A stretch of DNA of 57,408 nt from Hellea sp. (GTDB lineage: Bacteria > Pseudomonadota > Alphaproteobacteria > Caulobacterales > Maricaulaceae): NCBI GenBank assembly GCA_020627655.1, contig JAHDGM010000015.1, positions 1 to 57,408 on the forward strand, read 5' to 3'. Shown piece by piece: positions 33,695 to 42,025 of this stretch; positions within the stretch are counted from its first letter, which is position 1, and every line of letters starts with the position of its first letter. Below the pieces are notes generated by a model, which was not told where the DNA came from, did no database searches, and saw nothing but the letters and a program-made list of their open reading frames with translations. The translations under genes and the position numbers were made by a program.

Positions 33695-36169
33695 CTATTG
33701 CTCCATCCAGGACTTAACAGGTTTGGAACTGATCATGGCGATAACTAGCGATAGCACATTCAGAGCAATGCATATCCAGACCCAGGCAGCAATTGTAATA
33801 AAAGCCATATGGGCGCCGCCCGGAATAAACGCAGATAAAATAACGCCCATCATCATGATAAACATATTTGGGTTTCGCCGCGCAATAACAAAACGAAGGG
33901 CAGAATTAAAAGGCCTCCAAACGTGGATATGAAATCCAAATCTTGCGATAAACGCACCCTCTACCAATCGATCGACCACATAACCAATCAAGATGGCCAA
34001 CAGAGCGTATTGAAGAAGCTCTGGCCCCATCATCGTGCCGCCCAGCCCTACATACCACGCCAAATACCAAAACGGCGGATGTATTAGGTCAATACCGTGG
34101 TCATAAATATTCCCCCATGCCGAATAGGTCATGGTCGTACGGGCCAGCTTCCCATCAACGGTATCAAGAAATGTCATAAACCAGCCGGTTGCAAATCCCC
34201 AAAACCAATCCCCGTTCCAGAAGAAATACATAGCCACAAACATCATTATCAGGCTTAGTGTTGTAACCATATTGGGCGTCAACCTAAGCGCCGCGCAAGC
34301 ACGAGTAAAATAGAACGCAGGAACCGGCCAGAAATACTTAGTCACGAAGTCGGTAATACCCTTGTAAGAACTATCATATTGCTGCCTCTCAATCTCTTTA
34401 ACCGGCGTGTCTTCGATATTAAGTGCGTATGGTTTTTCGGTCTTGCGGAGTGCCTTAATATACCCATCATCCAGTTCTTCCGGCGTAACATAAGCAATGC
34501 CCGGTTCACCTGATACGGTTTTCCCAATCAGATTTTCAGCTTTCAAAACCTCAATACCGTTTACCGCAATAACCCTATCATCCACGACAAGAGCCGTATT
34601 AGGACGATTAACAAAGGCTTTGTGCAGGTTTGCTGATAAAACCCATCTTTGATCAGCTATGATAGGACCAGCTACGGATTCCGCGCCGACTTTACGATAA
34701 GCGCGCCGTTGCCATTTAGCGATTGGTAGCCCCCAAAGACGTTTTTTCGACTGACCAACAAAACTAACACCTTTAGGCTTATTGTTAGCTACAGAACCAT
34801 TCTGTGGTGTTTTTTCTGCCTGAATGGATTCTTGCAGCGTTTTTCGCGCAACTATAATCACGGCCACAATCGAGAACAAATTACAAATGATCATCGCCCA
34901 GCCTGGTGCCATTTCTCCAATGGCGAACGATAACAACAAAAATGCCGCTATATATACAATCAGAGACGCCCCGCGTACGTAAATAGCTCGTTCAGGCTTA
35001 TTGGCAGCGTAAAATATCGGATAAAGCGGAGCCGCTATGCCCAACATAACAGCAGCAGGTACAAGAAGGCTTGCGAGCGGCACAGCTTGAATGAACTGCT
35101 CGCCAAATATAGTCGAGAGCGCAGCCGGGCCAATAAACCAAAGCAGCGCAGAGAACATGACGCCAGAAATCATTAAAATGATGGCCGCCCTCATAACGAT
35201 ACGCCAAATTTTCTCAGATTTTCCTTGGGCAATAAGCTTTGCCAACTCCGGATAAATCACTTGGTCGAGTAATTTAAAGCCCTCAGAAAGCAACTTCGCA
35301 ACCTCTTCGGCAACTTTATATAACCCTGACCAAGCTGCTCCGAAAACAGCCATAACAAGAAGTTGCGGTAAATGTCCAAATCCGCTGGCAATCGAAGAGT
35401 CTATATTAGACTTTATGACAAATGGCCAAAGTCCAGCCCTTGGTTTTAGAAACTTTTGCTTAGATCGCAAAGTCAATCCGAGCAGTCCTCTACGCGATAA
35501 CTCCCACATAGCAATAAGGACAACCACAATATAACTCACGCCTGAAGCTACAAACCATACAACAAGAAAGCCCTCTAATCCGTAACCTGAAAGTGCCGCA
35601 TAAATAGAACCTACCAGTCGCAAAACAGGCATCACTAAAGCTTCAACAGCCAAAAGTTTGAACCTGTCAAATAATCTCAGAACGCCATCTGCAGTTCCAG
35701 TTTGCCGCAGCAAAACAACAAGACAATAAAGCGCTGCGTATTTTTGAAGAACTTCTACGTGTTCCTGCCCCGCACCTATCCCCGGAAACACACCTACAAG
35801 CCAAACTACAAACCCCATTAAAGAAACTGACAATAAATAGGCGACAATGACGGAGATAAAATCCAGTTTAATTCCGAACTTAATCAACCGAGATAAAGAA
35901 TGTGGATCCTTATTTTCTAAATCAACAGACCCGAAACGAATGAGAGATTGCCACGTTTTGAACGTCGTTACTTCGCCAAAAAATAACATATATGAATGCA
36001 GAAATGTCACTGTACCGAATGCGACCAAGTCCATACTTCGGCCTGCTATCATCAGCGTAATTGCCCCTAGAACAGCAGCCACCATTTTGGCGCTGATAAT
36101 CATACTGGCATTTGATGCTATGCGCTTGCCAACCGTTTTCGTGGAGTAAATTTTGAGATCGGGCGTCAT
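33695..36169 (-). CDS. Fusion: MOP-type flippase + CDP-alcohol phosphotransferase
   Basis: An 824-residue polytopic fusion. Residues about 15-440 form a polysaccharide-biosynthesis/oligosaccharide flippase domain with some twelve helices (entry SNASMIISAKMVAAVLGAITL). A linker and a soluble stretch (about 475-600; WGLPIAKWQRRAYRKVGAES, VVDDRVIAVNG, YVTPEELDDGYI) resemble a shrunken nucleotidyltransferase domain of bifunctional inositol-phosphate-type enzymes. The C-terminal domain has the complete CDP-alcohol phosphotransferase motif: Asp669, Asp672-Gly673, Ala676-Arg677, Gly686, Asp690 and Asp694, with exact spacing. It would transfer a phospho-group from a CDP-linked donor to an acceptor in the membrane and perhaps flip the product. 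ATG 36169 overlaps the upstream stop (ATGA). I do not know this domain combination as an established family. Confidence 0.85.
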   Translation of the reverse strand: MTPDLKIYSTKTVGKRIASNASMIISAKMVAAVLGAITLMIAGRSMDLVAFGTVTFLHSYMLFFGEVTTFKTWQSLIRFGSVDLENKDPHSLSRLIKFGIKLDFISVIVAYLLSVSLMGFVVWLVGVFPGIGAGQEHVEVLQKYAALYCLVVLLRQTGTADGVLRLFDRFKLLAVEALVMPVLRLVGSIYAALSGYGLEGFLVVWFVASGVSYIVVVLIAMWELSRRGLLGLTLRSKQKFLKPRAGLWPFVIKSNIDSSIASGFGHLPQLLVMAVFGAAWSGLYKVAEEVAKLLSEGFKLLDQVIYPELAKLIAQGKSEKIWRIVMRAAIILMISGVMFSALLWFIGPAALSTIFGEQFIQAVPLASLLVPAAVMLGIAAPLYPIFYAANKPERAIYVRGASLIVYIAAFLLLSFAIGEMAPGWAMIICNLFSIVAVIIVARKTLQESIQAEKTPQNGSVANNKPKGVSFVGQSKKRLWGLPIAKWQRRAYRKVGAESVAGPIIADQRWVLSANLHKAFVNRPNTALVVDDRVIAVNGIEVLKAENLIGKTVSGEPGIAYVTPEELDDGYIKALRKTEKPYALNIEDTPVKEIERQQYDSSYKGITDFVTKYFWPVPAFYFTRACAALRLTPNMVTTLSLIMMFVAMYFFWNGDWFWGFATGWFMTFLDTVDGKLARTTMTYSAWGNIYDHGIDLIHPPFWYLAWYVGLGGTMMGPELLQYALLAILIGYVVDRLVEGAFIARFGFHIHVWRPFNSALRFVIARRNPNMFIMMMGVILSAFIPGGAHMAFITIAAWVWICIALNVLSLVIAMISSKPVKSWMEQ

Positions 36170-36930
36170 GCTTTTCGAGCCGCCAGAATTAATTCCACGA
36201 GCTCAAGGTCACTGGGCTTATCAACATCTATAGCCGCTTCTGCAATTGGAATTAAAATCGGTTTAGCCTTTAAATTCAATTTCTTAGACGCATAAGTAAA
36301 AGCACCCGAAAGAGATAATTGGCCAAGCAAATATCGTATAGGCAGCGTGAAACCAACGCTTGCAGCAAGGCGAATCGGCTGTTTTCTAAAATCCTGAGCA
36401 CGGCGCCAAAACCGAATAACATCCAGCCCTTTCGAGTTGGCTAGATAAAATAAATTACATCCGGACACGTGCCGATCATTGAACTTTAAATATGTTCGTT
36501 TCACATTCGGGTAAGCAGGCTGAATGATTGACTTATCGGCCAGCCCCAAACAAAAGTCTGCATCACTATTTTGGGCTTGCGATATAAAAGAGTCCAACAT
36601 TTCCGGAGTCAGTAAAGCGTGATCACAGGTCGTAATTAATAACGGATAATCAATGCCAGCTTCGATAGCGGCGGCAGCGCTACCCGCCGGCCCAGGCGCC
36701 GATGGTGATTGCGTTAGGTCATTTCTATAATCCGCATCAAATCCGCTGATATAATAAGGTTTTTTAAGCCCCGATTTATCAAGAGCATTCAAGACATAAT
36801 CTATCATGGGCGTGCCTAAAATCGGGATAATCGCTTTGCGATCCACACCGGCCTGAGCACATAAAGGATCAACAAGGCCTTCTCGCTGACCAGCCAAAAT
36901 TAGGACGGATATATCAGAGAACTTTTTCAT
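36166..36930 (-). CDS. MobA-like nucleotidyltransferase
   Basis: A 254-residue protein starting MKKFSDISVLILAGQREG at ATG 36930. This start overlaps the stop of the ceramide synthase candidate by 17 bases, and a longer frame to 36960 is possible. It has an NTP-binding loop variant, LAGQREGLVDPLCAQAGVDRKAIIP, in place of the standard GGxSxRMG-x(n)-K, then ISGFDADYRN, a Mg-site LLITTCDHALLTPEM, and the C-terminal IDVDKPSDLELVE. This is the MobA/IPCT type that activates small phosphates as CDP- or similar sugars. It is coupled to the flippase-phosphotransferase fusion, so it may supply that enzyme's CDP-donor. The substrate is unknown. Confidence 0.78.
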   Translation of the reverse strand: MKKFSDISVLILAGQREGLVDPLCAQAGVDRKAIIPILGTPMIDYVLNALDKSGLKKPYYISGFDADYRNDLTQSPSAPGPAGSAAAAIEAGIDYPLLITTCDHALLTPEMLDSFISQAQNSDADFCLGLADKSIIQPAYPNVKRTYLKFNDRHVSGCNLFYLANSKGLDVIRFWRRAQDFRKQPIRLAASVGFTLPIRYLLGQLSLSGAFTYASKKLNLKAKPILIPIAEAAIDVDKPSDLELVELILAARKA

Positions 36931-38062
36931 ACATCCGATAGGTTTTATATCGCTGCGCACTTGCCTGTTCGCAAATACGGATCATGCTTTGGTTGTCTTC
37001 TAAAATCCAGGATAATTCACAATGATTGAAACCATTGGCCCTGGCATTCGCAAAAACCGTTTCACATAGCTGAGCTATAAGCCCTATGCCCTGACGTTTA
37101 TTATGCCAATGCTTACGAAGTCCCATAAGCGGAATACGAGCTTGGGTCACGCCTTTGAACTTTAACCGGTATAAGAGCTTCGCAAATCCAAAAGGAAATA
37201 GATGACCGTTCAGCCCATGCGCGGCGCTGTTGACATCGGGGATCATTGTAATAAAAGCGGCAGGATCACCATCTATTTCGCCAATCAAGAAAAGGTCCGG
37301 ATTGATTAGCGGCTTCATGCTTTTAGCCATATGATCAATCTGATCGTCTGTGAAAGGAATAAAGCCCCAATTTTCTGACCAAGCGTCATTGAATATGGTC
37401 ATCGCCATAGCCACTTCACCAGTGAAATTTTTCATATTCACTTTCCGAAAACTGACACGCTTATCCTGCTCGGCCAATTTAACCATCATTTGCGTTTGGC
37501 GTGGCCTCGGATATCCGGCGTAAAGATCAGCCTGGTATGCATACATATCAGTAGCTTTGCCATAGCCAGCAGCGCTTAGATAATCCGGATAATAATCCCG
37601 TCCATAAGGCATCATCACAACAGGCGGACAGTCAAAACCGTCTATCAAAAGGCCTGTTTCCTCGTTTACGCTCCACTGGCTCGGACCGATGATTTTAGAC
37701 ACTTTTTGACTGTTTAACCAGTGCTCGGCAGCCAATAACAAGGCAGCGCCCGTTTCCGGGTTATTTTCACAATCAAAAAAGCCAAAATGCCCCGCATTGT
37801 CTTGGTAAATGTCACGATGGGCCTGATTAAGGAAAGCCGCAATGCGCCCCACACATTTTCCTGCCCTATAGGCGAGGAATTTTTGATCACGAATAACATT
37901 AAGGGTTGGATTTTTGGTAGGGGATAAATGCTCGCGGCGCTCCATACGCAAAGGTGCCCGCCACGCTGAATCCGCGCGGTATAAATCATAGGGTAAATTC
38001 AGAAAGGCCTTGTTATGGGCCTTGCTGTCTACTGTGACGATTTCCAGACTGCTGTGCTGCAC
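36914..38062 (-). CDS. bcerS: Bacterial ceramide synthase candidate (GNAT-fold acyltransferase)
   Basis: A 382-residue GNAT-like acyltransferase. The start is GTG 38062 with GGAG five bases upstream. The N-terminal half has YDLYRADSAWRAPLRMERREHL and RAGKCVGRIAAFLNQAH; the centre has IIGPSQWSVNEETGLLIDGF and VVMMPYGRDYYPDYLSAAGY; the C-terminal GNAT half has RIPLMGLRKHWHNKRQGIGL and HCELSWILEDNQSM. This architecture and length match my recollection of Caulobacter bCerS (CCNA_01212), the enzyme that N-acylates the long-chain base. All the other ceramide genes lie within 10 kb here. Assignment to bCerS rests on context and remembered similarity; other members of this family have no known role. 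Confidence 0.78.
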   Translation of the reverse strand: MQHSSLEIVTVDSKAHNKAFLNLPYDLYRADSAWRAPLRMERREHLSPTKNPTLNVIRDQKFLAYRAGKCVGRIAAFLNQAHRDIYQDNAGHFGFFDCENNPETGAALLLAAEHWLNSQKVSKIIGPSQWSVNEETGLLIDGFDCPPVVMMPYGRDYYPDYLSAAGYGKATDMYAYQADLYAGYPRPRQTQMMVKLAEQDKRVSFRKVNMKNFTGEVAMAMTIFNDAWSENWGFIPFTDDQIDHMAKSMKPLINPDLFLIGEIDGDPAAFITMIPDVNSAAHGLNGHLFPFGFAKLLYRLKFKGVTQARIPLMGLRKHWHNKRQGIGLIAQLCETVFANARANGFNHCELSWILEDNQSMIRICEQASAQRYKTYRMYEKVL

Positions 38063-38122
38063 GCCATCTCCGACTCATATGTTTAGGGACTTTTCCCAGC
38101 TTAAATCAGGAGGCTTTTGGGG

Positions 38123-38644
38123 TTAATCTTTCTTCAGGTCAACCAGATTGAAGTCTATATCAGCACCGAGAGGACCAACATCAAAGGCGGCGTCTTCAAA
38201 CTTTGGACGCTTTTTACCTGTGAAATTACTACTGGAAAGCCCTAAGGGCTCTGAAGGTTTAAGCCACTTCTTATCCAGGCGGCGGTCTGCATCAAGATCG
38301 TGATATCCCGCCAACGCATATTGCCCTTCCCTATCCACATTAATGCAAAAGGAAATAGGTGAATCCGAGCCAGGAACTCTTATTCTGCGAAGTCGCCCTT
38401 TTTTCTCAAGAAAATCGCTCGTATCTTCGTCATCATAAAGTTCAATTTTCACCAATCCCTTATGCGTTGCGCCTTTGACAGTGACCCGTATTTGCATACT
38501 GCCTGCAACGCAGCTATCCGGCATATCACGCGGGTATATTGGCAGAGCGCCGCTTTCATGATCCGCGAAAGCAGACATTGCCATAACAGACCCTGCAGCA
38601 ACAGATGTGCAAAAAACACCAAGATTGCGAAAAAATAACTTCAA
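38123..38644 (-). CDS. Secreted DUF2141 protein
   Basis: A 173-residue exported protein: the signal peptide ends near MAMSAFADHES (about residues 1-27), with no lipobox. The DUF2141 core is recognisable by RVTVKGATHKGLVKIELYDDEDT-type strands and YALAGYHDLDADRRLDKKWLKPSEPLGLSS, where family members have YAVxxFHDxNGNGKLDxNxxGxPxEGYGFSN. The function is unknown. It is the first gene of the long minus-strand unit: the 60-base gap to the ceramide synthase candidate has no terminator. It faces lptF across a 150-base divergent promoter, which hints at a periplasmic role in envelope lipid handling. Confidence 0.82.
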   Translation of the reverse strand: MKLFFRNLGVFCTSVAAGSVMAMSAFADHESGALPIYPRDMPDSCVAGSMQIRVTVKGATHKGLVKIELYDDEDTSDFLEKKGRLRRIRVPGSDSPISFCINVDREGQYALAGYHDLDADRRLDKKWLKPSEPLGLSSSNFTGKKRPKFEDAAFDVGPLGADIDFNLVDLKKD

Positions 38645-38794
38645 ATCAGTACCTTAATCTTTATTAAGAGCTAATGTATAATCTTGCCAGCCTGATATGG
38701 GCATGACAGGTTCCTGTAAACATATAAGTACAGTTGAATACCAAACAAGAATTCAACTATTAAACATTGGACATAATGGAATTTTCTGGGTTTC
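38645..38794. promoter_or_regulatory. Divergent promoter region DUF2141 / lptF
   Basis: A 150-base AT-rich gap between two outward-facing units of the lipid locus; no gene fits in it. It contains the small palindrome ACAGG-TT-CCTGT (38706-38717). It must carry the promoters of both units, so shared control is likely, but no regulator can be named. Confidence 0.4.
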
Positions 38795-40003
38795 GTGGGC
38801 TTGTTAAATAAATATCTGCTGCGAAAAGCAACAATCAGTATTACCGGTCTGATTATATTCGCTATTTGCGTTCTGTTACTGGAACGTCTCCTGCGCATAT
38901 TTCAAATCGTTTCCAACTCGGTAAATCCCGCTCAGGATGCCTCCACAATGATTGTGAACCTCCTGCCCTATTATCTGGGTATGGCGGTCCCGATGGCGTT
39001 GCTATTAGGGGTTATTATCACAATTGATCGCTTCAGCCGTTCCAGTGAACTCACATCTGCATTAGGCGCTGGTGTTTCTTTGTTTCACATGACCAAACCC
39101 TTTTTAATTCTGGCCGTTTTACTGGCTGGCATAACTGTAATTGTTGAGGGATATATGCAGCCTGTAGGACGGTATGAATATCGACACGCTGTCCATAAGG
39201 TGAAACAGCAATCATTTACGGCGGCTTTGCGCGAAGGTACGTTTACGTCAGTTGGGAATCGCACTTTCTTCGCAGGTACAGACAAACCGGCAGGCGCTAT
39301 TGGTCCGATTTTCATATATGAGCGCCTTACTAAATCCGGGGAACAAACCGGTTTACGAATTACGACAGCCTCAGAGGGGCAATTGATTGTTCGGGAAGAA
39401 AGCAACGAACCTGTTCTCCAATTGACTGGAGGACGCGCCAGTGAGATTTCCAATACTCTGACCCTGACAGGTGACTTCTCCTTTGAAGGCGCAGCTATGG
39501 CAGGCGCGGCTTCTGCGGAACCTTTTAGAGTACGCGGCGATGATGAGCGCGAGATGACATCTGCAGAATTATTTCAAAACCGTTCAGGTGCGGTCAACAC
39601 CAATATTACAACGGGTGCTAATAATTCTACACTCCATTTGCGCATAGCAAAATCTGTTCTTTTGTTGATCCTGCCGTTCATCGCCGTACCCTTCGGACTG
39701 AACTATGGCCGAAATCCATCATCAGCAGGAATATTCATAGGTATTGTTCTTCTGGTTTCCCTGCAAAAAGCGCTGGAATTTGGACAAAACCTCGGAGCTA
39801 AGGGCAGCATACCGCCTTGGGCAGGAATATGGCCGACTATTGCAGTTGTTGCGCTTTTCGCTTTTTATATTTTCCGAAAAAGCGCTTATAAAATGGGACA
39901 ACCCCCTTTAACATCTGTGTCCCATCTTATGCGCGATACGGGCAATTGGATCAAAGATGGCTTTATCGACATGCGTCAGAAGCTTTTCCAAAGGTCCGCC
40001 TGA
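38795..40003 (+). CDS. lptF: LptF-family permease of an LPS-type lipid transporter
   Basis: A 402-residue YjgP/YjgQ (LptF/LptG) permease. Three N-terminal helices (from LLRKATISITGLIIFAICVLL to MAVPMALLLGVIITI) are followed by a periplasmic beta-jellyroll of about 150 residues (EGTFTSVGNRTFFAG, GGRASEISNTLTLTG) and three C-terminal helices. With LptB and LptG such proteins extract lipid from the inner membrane to LptC/LptA. The start is GTG 38795 with no strong ribosome site; TTG 38801 is an alternative. It is coupled to lptG (TGATG) and then to a lipid kinase. It may be the only LptF of this genome or a dedicated sphingolipid paralogue. Confidence 0.88.
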   Translation: MGLLNKYLLRKATISITGLIIFAICVLLLERLLRIFQIVSNSVNPAQDASTMIVNLLPYYLGMAVPMALLLGVIITIDRFSRSSELTSALGAGVSLFHMTKPFLILAVLLAGITVIVEGYMQPVGRYEYRHAVHKVKQQSFTAALREGTFTSVGNRTFFAGTDKPAGAIGPIFIYERLTKSGEQTGLRITTASEGQLIVREESNEPVLQLTGGRASEISNTLTLTGDFSFEGAAMAGAASAEPFRVRGDDEREMTSAELFQNRSGAVNTNITTGANNSTLHLRIAKSVLLLILPFIAVPFGLNYGRNPSSAGIFIGIVLLVSLQKALEFGQNLGAKGSIPPWAGIWPTIAVVALFAFYIFRKSAYKMGQPPLTSVSHLMRDTGNWIKDGFIDMRQKLFQRSA

Positions 40004-41091
40004 TGTTTAAGTTTTTAACCTATCTTTCCAAGAGCTATCTCTACATCTGGCTTTCTGTTGTATTTGGCTTTCTGCTGCTCATCGGATTACTCGACAGTCT
40101 TGCCAATGGCAGCGACATCATGACAGGCGATGGCAAATTCACCGATACATTTCGGTATATGTTTTACCGTGCCCCGGTTATTTTCGACCGTATATTTGTA
40201 TTCACTCTCATCGTAGCGGCACTACTGGTATTTGTAAGGCTCATCCGCAATCACGAATTAGTCGCTCTACTCGGCTTTGGAATTTCAGCACCAAAACAAA
40301 TTGGTTTACTCACACCTATCGTACTGTTTTGTTCAATATCATCTGTATTATTTATAAATTTCGCTATGCCGCCTGCCGTCCGCGCGCTGCAAGCCTGGGG
40401 CATTGGCGAATATAAAATAAAAAGCATTTCAGACGTTAATCCCCTGTGGATGGAAGATGGCTATAACATTATTCGTGCGGCGGGCCGTCCGGGTATGAAT
40501 CAACTCTCAGACATTCAAATATTTGAACGCGATGAAAACGGTGATCTTCAAAATGCCTTGTGGGTGAATAAGGCTAATTATGTGGGTGATGGCTGGATGC
40601 TTGAAAACGTTCAGGTTCTCGAAGTTGAGGGCGCTGATGGCGAACCTCGAACTGCGCAGCAGGATTTGTCCGACCGAAAATGGGAGACCATTCACACACC
40701 TGCTACGATTGCTCGTCTGGCTGCTGAGCCCCGTGATTTAAGCCTGCGAGACATGAGCAGTTTCCGAGAAAAAGGTAATTCCGGCAGCAAGCCTAGCTTC
40801 GCCTATGCCTTTTGGCATCTCCACCGGATTACACGGCCACTGGCCGCATTCATATTATTGCTTTGCGCTGTGCCTCTGATGCAGCGTACAGGGCGACAGG
40901 ACAACGGCGATACGGCTCTGTTAGCAGGTCTCGCTTTGGGTTTCATCTTCTTGATCATTGACGGCGCGATGGCGACTTTTGCGACCAGTGGAGGCATGTC
41001 AGTTGGATGGGCCGTAGCATTTCCATTAGCGTTATTTGCATTTCTTGGCGGCTTTCTGGCTCTACGCACTGAAAGTCTCGGCTCAAATTGA
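40003..41091 (+). CDS. lptG: LptG-family permease of an LPS-type lipid transporter
   Basis: A 362-residue partner of LptF with the same plan: N-terminal helices (YLYIWLSVVFGFLLLIGLLD, IFVFTLIVAALLVFVRL), a periplasmic jellyroll with NPLWMEDGYNIIRAAG and YVGDGWMLENVQVLE, and C-terminal helices (RPLAAFILLLCAVPLM onward). The start is ATG 40003, overlapping the LptF stop by one base. One base separates its stop from the lipid kinase start. The coupling of an Lpt permease pair to a lipid kinase, away from lptD at 19671, is unusual and suggests the cargo is the kinase product. Which lipid it carries is inference. Confidence 0.86.
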   Translation: MFKFLTYLSKSYLYIWLSVVFGFLLLIGLLDSLANGSDIMTGDGKFTDTFRYMFYRAPVIFDRIFVFTLIVAALLVFVRLIRNHELVALLGFGISAPKQIGLLTPIVLFCSISSVLFINFAMPPAVRALQAWGIGEYKIKSISDVNPLWMEDGYNIIRAAGRPGMNQLSDIQIFERDENGDLQNALWVNKANYVGDGWMLENVQVLEVEGADGEPRTAQQDLSDRKWETIHTPATIARLAAEPRDLSLRDMSSFREKGNSGSKPSFAYAFWHLHRITRPLAAFILLLCAVPLMQRTGRQDNGDTALLAGLALGFIFLIIDGAMATFATSGGMSVGWAVAFPLALFAFLGGFLALRTESLGSN

Positions 41092-41092
41092 C

Positions 41093-42025
41093 ATGACAGC
41101 CTTATTTGTCATTAATCGGCAAAGTGCGCGTGTCAAAAAAAAGGGATCGCGCTTACTAACTCTGGCAAAAAACAGCCAAGTAAAAATACTGGAAACAGAC
41201 TCACCCCTTAATTTCAAGCCGAGCTTTGCGGATGCTATAAAATCCGGCGTATCTCATATATTCATAGAGGGTGGTGACGGCACGGTTCAAACGGTTTTAA
41301 CCGAGTATTTTCGCCGCCTACCAGAAGGTATTATTCCTGCAAAGTTCACTATTGTTTCTGGCGGCACTACCAATCAAATCGCCGGTAATATCGGAGCAAA
41401 AAAACAAACGGAGGATCACCTCAAAAAACTCATCAAGGGCGATGGCACCATTCACACTGTGCCGCTTTTGGACATTCGAGTTGATAAAAGCGACCCTCAT
41501 TTCGGTTTACTGTTTTCAAGCGGCGCTGTACCCATGGCAACCCAATATTACACTGACAATATCAGGGGTAGCGGTCTAACTGGCCCCGCAGCCGTTTTTG
41601 CAACACTATCCGCTGCACTTGGGCGACAAAAAGAGCAAGACAAAAAAATGCTTGAGCCTAGCCCTGTCAAATTAATCGTCAGTTCCGCGCGTGATGAAAC
41701 CCGTCTTGATGAAGATCATTTAGGTACACTCATCACGACCTTGCCAGGGTTTTATTTCGGAATCGATCCATTTTGGGCCAAAGGCCAAGCCCCCATCCGA
41801 ATGACCTATGTGCGCGGGGATCAAACTAAGCTTTTACGCCTTATCATGAGCGTTGCCTTGAAAAGGTTTGAGAAACTCGACTCTATGGAAGGTATTGAAA
41901 GCTGGCGCGCTGACTATATAAATTTGAAGTATAAAGGTCCACTTGTCCTTGACGGTGAACCCTTACCGACTGCGCAAAACACTATTGAAATTCGCGCAAG
42001 TCAGCCAGTAACATTCGTCGCATGA
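41093..42025 (+). CDS. Lipid kinase, ceramide kinase (CpgB-like) candidate
   Basis: A 310-residue diacylglycerol kinase-family protein. The start is ATG 41093 just after lptG; the longer frame has no ribosome site. The nucleotide-binding GGDGT is at 60-64, followed by SGGTTNQIAGNIG (89-101) and, near the end, GPLVLDGEPLP, all typical of DAGK/YegS/sphingosine kinase-like enzymes. In Caulobacter the ceramide locus encodes such a kinase (CpgB), which makes ceramide 1-phosphate. Its place between lptFG and spt makes the same role the best reading here. Diacylglycerol or another lipid cannot be excluded. It overlaps the next gene by four bases (ATGA). Confidence 0.85.
   Translation: MTALFVINRQSARVKKKGSRLLTLAKNSQVKILETDSPLNFKPSFADAIKSGVSHIFIEGGDGTVQTVLTEYFRRLPEGIIPAKFTIVSGGTTNQIAGNIGAKKQTEDHLKKLIKGDGTIHTVPLLDIRVDKSDPHFGLLFSSGAVPMATQYYTDNIRGSGLTGPAAVFATLSAALGRQKEQDKKMLEPSPVKLIVSSARDETRLDEDHLGTLITTLPGFYFGIDPFWAKGQAPIRMTYVRGDQTKLLRLIMSVALKRFEKLDSMEGIESWRADYINLKYKGPLVLDGEPLPTAQNTIEIRASQPVTFVA

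Noticed and set aside
41036-41092. Longer lipid kinase frame beginning inside lptG
   Set aside because: It starts within the lptG coding region without a ribosome site, and the kinase fold begins at the Met encoded at 41093.
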